Below, in pieces: positions 57,475 through 64,000 of a stretch of DNA of 64,000 nucleotides. The notes below the pieces were generated by a model that was not told where the DNA came from, did no database searches, and worked only from the letters and a program-made list of their open reading frames with translations. This stretch comes from Enterobacter genomosp. O. GTDB lineage: Bacteria; Pseudomonadota; Gammaproteobacteria; Enterobacterales; Enterobacteriaceae. Positions within the stretch are counted from its first letter, which is position 1, and each line of letters starts with the position of its first letter. A program made the position numbers and the translations under genes. Location of the stretch: contig NZ_LECZ01000026.1 in the NCBI RefSeq assembly GCF_001022965.1, positions 868,001 to 932,000 on the forward strand, in the 5' to 3' direction.

Positions 57475-59691
57475 ATGTGCAGTAACGGCGTACAGCTGCG
57501 CGTGCGCGGCAAGGTGCAGGGCGTGGGGTTTCGTCCCTTCGTCTGGCAGCTGGCGCAACAGCTTCAGCTTGCAGGCGATGTCTGCAACGACGGAGAGGGC
57601 GTGCTGGTGCGCCTCGCGGGTAATGGGGGGGCCTTTACCGCGAGGCTGCATCAGGATTGCCCGCCGCTGGCACGCATTGATCGCGTTGAAGCGCAGCCGT
57701 TCACCTGGGCGCGCTTGCCGAAGGACTTTACCATCCGCCACAGCGCGGGCGGGGCGATGGACACCCAGATTGTGCCGGATGCCGCGACCTGTCCGGCGTG
57801 CCTGGCTGAAATGCGCGATCCGCGCGAGCGCCGCTATCGCTACCCGTTTATCAACTGCACCCACTGCGGGCCGCGTTTCACCATTATTCGCGCCATGCCC
57901 TATGACCGCCCGGCAACGTCGATGGCGGCATTCCCGCTCTGCGCGCCGTGTGAAGCGGAGTACCGCAACCCTGCCGACCGACGTTTTCACGCCCAGCCGG
58001 TCGCCTGCCCGGACTGCGGGCCCGCGCTTGAATGGCGGGCGGGCGACGTCACTGCTGCCGGTGAGGCTGCGCTGGGCGCGGCGGTGAAGACGCTGAAAAA
58101 CGGCGGTATTGTCGCTATCAAAGGGCTGGGGGGCTTTCACCTCGCCTGTGACGCACGGAATCTCCAGGCGGTCGCGACGCTTCGCTCACGCAAGCAGCGT
58201 CCGGGTAAACCGCTGGCGGTGATGATCCCGAATGCCGACGCGTTACCCGCGTCGATTCAGAGGCTGCTCGGCTCACCTGCTGCGCCCATCGTGCTCACGC
58301 CGAAAGCCTGGCTGCCCGCGTTTCCCGACGCGATTGCCCCGGGTCTGGATGCGGTAGGCATCATGCTGCCCGCTAACCCGCTGCACCATTTACTGATGCA
58401 GGACTGCCGGCATCCGCTGGTGATGACCTCCGGCAACCTCAGCGGTCGTCCGCCGGCCATAACCAACGAGCAGGCGCTGGAAGAGCTCGGCGAAATTGCG
58501 GACGGCTTCCTGCTGCACAACCGCGACATCCTGCAGAGAATGGATGATTCGGTGCTGGATCGAGACGGGGCGGTGCTGCGCCGCGCGCGCGGCTTTGTGC
58601 CGGATGCCGTCACGCTGCCGGCAGGGTTTGACAATATCCCCGCCATGTTGGCTACCGGCGCGGAGATGAAGAATACCTTTTGCCTTGTGCGCGGGAACCA
58701 GGCGGTGCTGAGCCAGCACTTTGGCGATCTCGGTGACGACGGCGTCGAGGCGCAGTGGCGTTCGGCGCTGGCGGTGATGCAGCAGATCTACGCCTTTCAG
58801 CCGCAGCGAGTGGTGTGCGACGCGCACCCCGGCTACCACACCCGGCAATGGGCGCAGGAGCAGGCGCTGCCGGTTGAAACCGTGTTGCATCATCACGCCC
58901 ACGCGGCGGCGTGCCTTGCTGAAAACGGCTGGCCGCGCGACGGCGGAGACGCTATCGCCCTGACGCTGGACGGAACGGGCATGGGCGAGAACGGCGCGCT
59001 GTGGGGCGGGGAGTGCCTGCGGGTGAACTATCTCGAGTGCGAACGTCTGGGAGGGCTGCCTGCCGTTGCGCTTCCGGGCGGCGATCTCGCGGCGCGGCAG
59101 CCGTGGCGCAACCTGCTCGCCCACTGTCTGGCGTTTGTCCCTGACTGGCAGCAATACCCGGAAACGCGCGCGGTGCAGGGCCAGAACTGGTCGCTGCTGG
59201 CGACGGCTATCCAGCGCGGCGTCAACGCGCCGCGGGCCTCGTCATGCGGTCGCCTGTTTGATGCGGTCGCCTGCGCGCTGGGTATCGACACGCAAACCTG
59301 GGAAGGCGAAGCGGCCTGCCGGCTGGAAGCGCTGGCATCGCAGTGCGCGGGTGTCGACCATCCAGTGACGCTGGACGCGGATAACCTCGCGCAATTCTGG
59401 CAGCAGTGGCTGAACTGGCGGGCGGAACCCAGCGCGCGCGCCTGGGCGTTTCACGATGCGCTGGCAAAAGGGCTGGCGGATCTCGCCGCGTTCCATGCCC
59501 GGCGCTTATCGCTTTCGACAATATGCCTCAGCGGCGGCGTGCTGCACAACCGTCTGCTGCGCGCGCGCCTGCGCCATTATCTTTCTGACTTTACGCTTCT
59601 TTTTCCTTCGCGCCTGCCTGCAGGCGACGGAGCGATCTCCTTTGGGCAGGCGGCGATCGCCGCTGCCCGGTCATGTTCAAAAAGGATTTAA
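57475..59691 (+). CDS. hypF: Carbamoyltransferase HypF
   Basis: HypF makes the carbamoyl group that becomes the cyanide ligands of NiFe hydrogenases and passes it to HypE. The 738-residue protein has an acylphosphatase domain (about 1-90, [13 protein letters not shown]). Two zinc-finger-like motifs follow (CPACLAEM...CTHCGPR and CAPCEAEY...CPDCGPA), then a YrdC-like domain (about 190-380, [13 protein letters not shown]) and a Kae1/carbamoyltransferase-like domain with [15 protein letters not shown] near residue 470. It is co-transcribed with hydN. A nickel permease gene follows by 1 bp. Confidence 0.96.
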   Translation: MCSNGVQLRVRGKVQGVGFRPFVWQLAQQLQLAGDVCNDGEGVLVRLAGNGGAFTARLHQDCPPLARIDRVEAQPFTWARLPKDFTIRHSAGGAMDTQIVPDAATCPACLAEMRDPRERRYRYPFINCTHCGPRFTIIRAMPYDRPATSMAAFPLCAPCEAEYRNPADRRFHAQPVACPDCGPALEWRAGDVTAAGEAALGAAVKTLKNGGIVAIKGLGGFHLACDARNLQAVATLRSRKQRPGKPLAVMIPNADALPASIQRLLGSPAAPIVLTPKAWLPAFPDAIAPGLDAVGIMLPANPLHHLLMQDCRHPLVMTSGNLSGRPPAITNEQALEELGEIADGFLLHNRDILQRMDDSVLDRDGAVLRRARGFVPDAVTLPAGFDNIPAMLATGAEMKNTFCLVRGNQAVLSQHFGDLGDDGVEAQWRSALAVMQQIYAFQPQRVVCDAHPGYHTRQWAQEQALPVETVLHHHAHAAACLAENGWPRDGGDAIALTLDGTGMGENGALWGGECLRVNYLECERLGGLPAVALPGGDLAARQPWRNLLAHCLAFVPDWQQYPETRAVQGQNWSLLATAIQRGVNAPRASSCGRLFDAVACALGIDTQTWEGEAACRLEALASQCAGVDHPVTLDADNLAQFWQQWLNWRAEPSARAWAFHDALAKGLADLAAFHARRLSLSTICLSGGVLHNRLLRARLRHYLSDFTLLFPSRLPAGDGAISFGQAAIAAARSCSKRI

Positions 59692-59692
59692 A

Positions 59693-60715
59693 ATGTTACG
59701 ACTCTTACGCAATGAACCTCGCGCCGCACTTCTGCTGCTGGCTCTGGTAATGGCAAACCTGCTGGCCTGGGGATGGGCATGGCGAACCTTCAGCGACAGC
59801 ACGGCGCTGATGGCGGCAAGCCTGCTGGCCTGGTGCTACGGGCTGCGTCATGCGGTGGATGCCGACCACATTGCAGCTATTGATACCGTGACGCGTAAGA
59901 TGATGCAGCAGGGGAAACGCCCGTCCGGCGTCGGGGCATGGTTCTCGCTGGGGCACTCCACCATCGTGGTGCTGGCGTCCATTGCCATCGCCGCGACCGC
60001 CACGGCGTTTCAGAAGAATATGGCGTGGTTTCACGAGACCGGCAGCCTGATTGGCACGGCGGTGTCGGCGACCTTCCTGCTGGCGATGGCGCTGGTAAAC
60101 ATGGTGATCCTGCGCGGCGTCTGGCGCAGTTTCCAGGCGCTGAAAAACGGCAGGCCGGTGCAGGGAGACGTCACGCTCCCGGCGCAGGGTGGAGTGATGA
60201 ACTGGCTGTTCGGCGCGACGTTCCGCCTGGTGAATAAAAGCTGGCAGATGTACCTGGTCGGTTTTCTGTTTGGCCTGGGGTTTGATACCGCGACCGAGAT
60301 TGGCGTGTTGGGCATTTCTGCCGCCAGCGCCTCTCACGGGATGTCGGTCTGGGCAATCATGATCTTCCCGGCGCTCTTCGCGAGCGGCATGGCGCTGGTC
60401 GATACCCTCGACAATTTGCTGATGGTGGGCGCCTACGGCTGGGCGTTCAACAAGCCGCAGCGCAAGCTCTACTACAACATGACCATTACCGGCACTTCCG
60501 TGGTGGTGGCGCTGTTTATCGGCGGGCTGGAAGCGCTGGGTCTGCTGATGGATAAATTCGACCTCAGCGGCGGCGTCTGGGATGTGATTGGCGCGGTGAA
60601 CGACAACCTGGGCAACGCCGGGTTTGTGGTGGTCGGGCTGTTTGTCGCCTGCTGGCTGATCTCCATGGTCAATTACCGCTGGCGCGGCTACGACGCGCTG
60701 GTGGTGCGCTCCTGA
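59693..60715 (+). CDS. NiCoT-family nickel/cobalt permease
   Basis: A 340-residue inner-membrane transporter of the HoxN/NixA (NiCoT) family. It carries the signature RHAVDADHIAAIDTVTR in TM2 (His and Asp of the HX4DH metal site) and the second motif GLGFDTATEIGVL. Eight membrane segments are expected. The ATG at 59693 lies one base after the hypF stop and follows AAGGA, so it should be co-expressed with hydN-hypF and feed nickel to hydrogenase maturation. The in-frame 59456 start lies in hypF. Its 3' end overlaps the convergent SgrR-like gene by 28 bp. E. coli K-12 lacks this gene here and imports nickel by NikABCDE. Confidence 0.93.
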   Translation: MLRLLRNEPRAALLLLALVMANLLAWGWAWRTFSDSTALMAASLLAWCYGLRHAVDADHIAAIDTVTRKMMQQGKRPSGVGAWFSLGHSTIVVLASIAIAATATAFQKNMAWFHETGSLIGTAVSATFLLAMALVNMVILRGVWRSFQALKNGRPVQGDVTLPAQGGVMNWLFGATFRLVNKSWQMYLVGFLFGLGFDTATEIGVLGISAASASHGMSVWAIMIFPALFASGMALVDTLDNLLMVGAYGWAFNKPQRKLYYNMTITGTSVVVALFIGGLEALGLLMDKFDLSGGVWDVIGAVNDNLGNAGFVVVGLFVACWLISMVNYRWRGYDALVVRS

Positions 60716-62352
60716 GCTGGCGGCAGCCAGGCGCGGGTAAAATCAAGCCAGCCGCTGGCGGTCAGCACAATGCCCTGCACGTTTTCCAGGGTGTTAAGAC
60801 GATAGCGGTAGTGGAACAGCGGCGTGCAGGCGCCGCTTTCGAGCAGGCGCTGAAAGAAGGCGGGCAGATGCGTTCGCAGGCTCTCTTCGCTTTCGCAATA
60901 GGTCATCAGCGTCTGCTTCGCTTTTTGCCACGGGGCCTGCCCCAGCGCCGTGGCCCACGCGGGTTCTTCCGTAAACCACTCTGCCAGCGCAAACTCCGGC
61001 ACCTCGCCCGCCAGATAATCCCCCAGTAAGATATCCGCCTGCGCCAGCGCGTCGGGGGCATGCCACGCCTCGCGGTCTTTCCGCTGGATGTTAACGTTAC
61101 AGCCGCGCTTTTTCAGGCGCGTTTGCAGCATGCTGGCCAGATCGCACAGCCCTGGCGTGTCGTAACAGATCAGAGAAAGGGCCGCGGGGAGCGCCACGTC
61201 GGAGGCATCCGCAAGCGCGGGCGTTGTGATGCCGGGCAGGATCTCCGTGCGGGTATCGATATCGTCCCGGTGGACGTACTGCTGATTAATATGCTGAATT
61301 TCCTGACGCAGCCAGGCGGTCAGCGGCTGCGGCAACCCGGCGTTCAGCATCAGCCAGGCAAACCCGCCGCTGGTGGAGGTGACGGACTCCCGGGCATTTT
61401 CTCCTTTACCTACGGTGATCCACGCGGGTTTTTCCGGCTCGCTGCGGGTGCGCCAGAACTCTATCGCATGCAGCAGCGGGTGCGCCGCAAAGTACCACGG
61501 CTGGCGCTCAAGGCGCAGGTAGTGCGAGTGGTGGTGGGCTATAGCAAAGGGGCCTGCGCCGACGGTTGGCTGCTGCGGATGCGGCAGGCGACAGGCGTGA
61601 TGCGCGAGACGATGCGCCAGCATGGCATCGGGCGCGCTGAGGACGATCTCCAGACACCAGGGGGCGACAAGCGACACCTGGCGAACGTGCTCGAGCCCCG
61701 CGCTGCGTGCCGGATCGGCCAACAGCTGGTGCAGCGCGGCGAGAATATCCTCATCGCTGATGGCTTGCCCGTTGTGCCAGTGCGCGCCGCTGCGCAGATA
61801 AAAACGCCAGCAGCGCATGTCGTCGCGGGTATCCCAGTGATGGGCTAAATCCGCGACCGGCTGCGGGTGGCCGGGCGAGTAGCGCGTCAGCCCCGCGTGA
61901 ACCGCGCAGATAATATGCTGTTCGGCGCGGCGGCGCTGAAGGGCCGGGTGCAGCGACGCGAGCGGGCGATACCACGGAATGCGCAGCGTCGGCTGGTGCT
62001 TTAGCCATTTGCCGCCTAAAAACGGGGTGATGATGTGGTGCAGGCTGGCGGGGTCGCCGTCGGCCAGCTGCAGCGCGCTCTGGTAATCTCCTTTCTCCAG
62101 GCAGGCGTGCATCAGCGGCGCGCTCAGCTCGCTGGTGGTCGTCAGGCAGTGCAGGATGGCGCGATGCCCGCGCCCCGGCTGCGCGCTCCAGCTTAACCAG
62201 CCGCTTTGCGCGAGCTGGCGCAGCAGGGTGCGCGCATGGCGTTCGCTGCACAGCGCAACCTCCGCGACTTCAGCGATGGTCGTGGGCGCTGGCGCTGCAC
62301 CATAGTGCTGATAAAGCCGTTGATACTGACGGATTTTCTGAAGCTGGCGCAT
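60688..62352 (-). CDS. SgrR-family transcriptional regulator
   Basis: A 554-residue two-domain regulator. The N-terminal winged-HTH domain (about 1-115, IAEVAEVALCSERHARTLLRQLAQSGW) joins a solute-binding domain of the ABC type 5 (peptide/nickel binding protein) family (about 165-540). There is no signal peptide, so the binding fold is cytoplasmic. In E. coli SgrR controls the sgrS sRNA under glucose-phosphate stress. This copy is not beside sgrS or sugar-efflux genes, so it is a paralogue with its own role. It converges with and overlaps the nickel permease gene, and a NagE-like PTS gene lies upstream on the same strand. Its ligand is unknown. Confidence 0.85.
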   Translation of the reverse strand: MRQLQKIRQYQRLYQHYGAAPAPTTIAEVAEVALCSERHARTLLRQLAQSGWLSWSAQPGRGHRAILHCLTTTSELSAPLMHACLEKGDYQSALQLADGDPASLHHIITPFLGGKWLKHQPTLRIPWYRPLASLHPALQRRRAEQHIICAVHAGLTRYSPGHPQPVADLAHHWDTRDDMRCWRFYLRSGAHWHNGQAISDEDILAALHQLLADPARSAGLEHVRQVSLVAPWCLEIVLSAPDAMLAHRLAHHACRLPHPQQPTVGAGPFAIAHHHSHYLRLERQPWYFAAHPLLHAIEFWRTRSEPEKPAWITVGKGENARESVTSTSGGFAWLMLNAGLPQPLTAWLRQEIQHINQQYVHRDDIDTRTEILPGITTPALADASDVALPAALSLICYDTPGLCDLASMLQTRLKKRGCNVNIQRKDREAWHAPDALAQADILLGDYLAGEVPEFALAEWFTEEPAWATALGQAPWQKAKQTLMTYCESEESLRTHLPAFFQRLLESGACTPLFHYRYRLNTLENVQGIVLTASGWLDFTRAWLPPAQERTTSAS

Positions 62353-62445
62353 AGCGGCATACCGATTTTTAAAAAGGATGATGAGAGTGTAGATTTTTTT
62401 GCGGAATAAATAAGGCCGGGATGAATAAAGTGTTCCGGTTTTATA

Positions 62446-62470
62446 ACCCTCTCCCCGGAGGAGAGAGGGT
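62446..62470 (-). terminator. Hairpin after the NagE-like PTS gene
   Basis: ACCCTCTC (62446-62453) and GAGAGGGT (62463-62470) form an 8-bp stem, 5 bp past the PTS stop on the minus strand. It resembles a minimal copy of the CCCTCTCCC-family repeat. No T-run follows. Confidence 0.5.
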
Positions 62471-62475
62471 GCGTA

Positions 62476-63966
62476 TCAGTCTTCTAGCTGCGCCCGGATT
62501 TTCAGCGCAATGCTTTCGGCCTGAGGGCCCAGGATAACCTGCGCGTTCTGTGAACCCATCCTGAGAATGCCTTTAGCGCCTAACGCTTTCAGCGCTGTTT
62601 CATCCAGCACGCTGTTATCCGCAAGCGTCAGGCGCAGGCGGGTAATGCAGGCGTCGACAATCTTTAGATTCTGTTTGCCACCCAGCGCGGCGATATACTG
62701 CGCAATGGCTTCGCCCTGATCGTCAGAATCACCTGTCACCGTGTCATCGTCTTCACGGCCTGGCGTTTTCAGCTTAAAGAAGCGGATGGCGAAGGTGAAC
62801 ACCACAAAGTAAATAGCGAAGAACAGAACGATCAATGGGATAAGGATCCACGGTTTAGTGGCAAGTCCCCAGTTGAGAACGAAGTCGATAAGTCCGGCGG
62901 AAAAACCAAATCCGTGCAATACGCCGAGGCTGTTGGCGATCACCATGCTCACACCCGCCAGTACCGCATGCAGGGCATACAGCGCCGGGGCGAGGAACAG
63001 GAAGGAGAATTCGATTGGCTCGGTGATGCCGGTCAGGAAAGCGGTCAGCGCTACGGAAAGCAGCATCCCCCCTACCGCAGAGCGTCGTGCTTTTGGTGCC
63101 GCAAAGTACATCGCCAGTGCTGCACCCGGCAGGCCGCCCATAAAGATGGGGTACGCCCATGCCATGTATACGCCGGCGTGCGGATCGCCTGCGAAGAAAC
63201 GGTTAAGATCGCCGCGGGTCAGATCGGTGGCAATTTGCGTAATACTGGAGCCGTCGATCCCCGGTACTGCCCCGCCTACCACCAGCCCCTTGACGACGTC
63301 AGGTGCCAGACAGATATTGTGTACCGCGCTGGCTGCATCATACGTCACCTTCAGGCAGTCGCCGAGGCTAAACCAGAAGACGGAATGCAGAATGTAGTGC
63401 AGGCCAAACGGAATCAGCGCGCGATTGAGTACGCCATAAATAAACCAGCCCGGCTCGCCGCTGCGGGACACCAGCAGGCTGAAGGAATCAATGCCGTGCT
63501 GCACGGATGGCCAGACGTAGCCGCAAATCCAGGCGATGAACAGGCAGATTAGCCCGGTCATGATGGGCACCAGGCGCTTGCCTGCAAAGAAGGCAAGGAA
63601 GTCCGGTAGTTTGGTATTCGAGAAGCGATTGTAGCAATGACCTGCCACCACGCCGGCAATGATCCCGGCGAAGAATGACATATTAATGGATGAGTTAATG
63701 ACCGCTGTGGCTTTGGTGAGCACGAGGAAGCCGACGGCACCGGCAAGTGCCGCAGCACCTGCGTTATCTTTTGCCAGACCGATGGCAATGCCAAGCGCAA
63801 ACAGCAGTGGCAGGCTGTCAAAAATGCCGCCACCGGCGCTGGCAATGAAAGGTATATTAAATACATCAGGCTGGCCGAGACGTAATAATATGGCTGCAAC
63901 CGGCAAGGTTGCGATAGGTAACATCAGGGCTTTGCCCAGACGTTGCAGATAACTAAATGCATTCAT
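62476..63966 (-). CDS. PTS EIICB permease, NagE (N-acetylglucosamine) type
   Basis: A 496-residue inner-membrane permease closely resembling the first two domains of NagE. The EIIC domain (about 1-390) starts MNAFSYLQRLGKALMLPIAT and has [20 protein letters not shown]; an EIIB domain (about 415-496) carries phospho-Cys440 in DACITRLRL. The EIIA domain that ends E. coli NagE is absent, so phosphate must come from Crr or another EIIA. The ATG at 63966 gives the NagE-like start; a TTG at 63981 is possible but less likely. An ordinary stop codon ends the gene, with no sign of a broken EIIA. The upstream region is outside the window, so its partner genes are unknown. The substrate is probably a GlcNAc- or glucose-like sugar. 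Confidence 0.86.
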   Translation of the reverse strand: MNAFSYLQRLGKALMLPIATLPVAAILLRLGQPDVFNIPFIASAGGGIFDSLPLLFALGIAIGLAKDNAGAAALAGAVGFLVLTKATAVINSSINMSFFAGIIAGVVAGHCYNRFSNTKLPDFLAFFAGKRLVPIMTGLICLFIAWICGYVWPSVQHGIDSFSLLVSRSGEPGWFIYGVLNRALIPFGLHYILHSVFWFSLGDCLKVTYDAASAVHNICLAPDVVKGLVVGGAVPGIDGSSITQIATDLTRGDLNRFFAGDPHAGVYMAWAYPIFMGGLPGAALAMYFAAPKARRSAVGGMLLSVALTAFLTGITEPIEFSFLFLAPALYALHAVLAGVSMVIANSLGVLHGFGFSAGLIDFVLNWGLATKPWILIPLIVLFFAIYFVVFTFAIRFFKLKTPGREDDDTVTGDSDDQGEAIAQYIAALGGKQNLKIVDACITRLRLTLADNSVLDETALKALGAKGILRMGSQNAQVILGPQAESIALKIRAQLED

Positions 63967-64000
63967 ATCAAGTGATTCCAAAAAGAACTTAATTTACGGC

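Noticed and set aside
62446..62475. Frameshifted EIIA remnant after the NagE-like EIICB gene
   Set aside because: Downstream of the stop codon there are only a hairpin and about 90 bp before the SgrR-like gene start, too little for a 150-residue EIIA domain and without similarity to one.

Overview
The window is chromosomal DNA of a gamma-proteobacterium of the family Enterobacteriaceae. Gene content, gene order and protein sequences closely follow the Escherichia coli pyrG-eno ... cys ... rpoS ... mutS ... hyc/hyp region, but several loci absent from E. coli K-12 (a cysG copy next to cysDNC, a hydroxyarylic acid decarboxylase operon, a nickel permease beside hypF) point to Enterobacter or a near relative such as Lelliottia, Leclercia or Klebsiella. 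The genus is an inference from memory of these families; no search was run. No rRNA, tRNA, insertion sequence, prophage or CRISPR array was seen.

Layout. 1-8 kb: 3' end of pyrG, eno, a reductase-like SDR gene, a divergent RpiR-type regulator / PTS permease / NanE-type epimerase cassette, then queE and queD (queuosine precursor synthesis). 8-18.4 kb: sulfate assimilation, cysJIH, then iap, then cysG-cysDNC. In E. coli the cysH-iap interval carries CRISPR-Cas; here it holds only a 98-bp inverted repeat. 18.4-25.2 kb: the conserved block ygbE, ftsB, ispD, ispF, truD, surE, pcm, nlpD, rpoS. 25.2-30.8 kb: the variable rpoS-mutS interval, with a DUF4440-like gene plus MFS pump under a divergent LysR regulator, and a MarR-type regulator divergent from a three-gene non-oxidative hydroxyarylic acid decarboxylase operon. 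30.8-38.3 kb: mutS, a small SymE-like toxin gene behind a LexA-type box, ygbA behind an NsrR-type site, and a four-gene iron-siderophore type ABC/MFS operon behind a Fur-type box.

38.4-60.7 kb: the formate hydrogenlyase/hydrogenase-3 locus. fhlA and hypABCDE are on the minus strand, and hycABCDEFGHI on the plus strand diverges from hypA across a control region with two good sigma-54 promoters and nested FhlA-type dyads. After a 520-bp non-coding stretch rich in repeats and hairpins come ascB, ascF and ascG (aryl-beta-glucoside use), then hydN, hypF and a NiCoT nickel/cobalt permease. Together these supply the hydrogenase subunits, the Ni-Fe(CN)2CO maturation machinery, the endopeptidase, the activator FhlA and probably the nickel.

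60.7-64 kb: an SgrR-like regulator convergent with, and overlapping, the nickel permease gene, and a NagE-like PTS EIICB gene whose upstream region leaves the window.

I saw no wholly new multi-gene system. The most interesting signals are the SOS-box/SymE unit, the paired operators of the decarboxylase operon, a highly structured non-coding element between hycI and ascB, and accessory cassettes (Fur-iron, RpiR-PTS-NanE, NiCoT-SgrR) inserted at the joints of otherwise conserved blocks.
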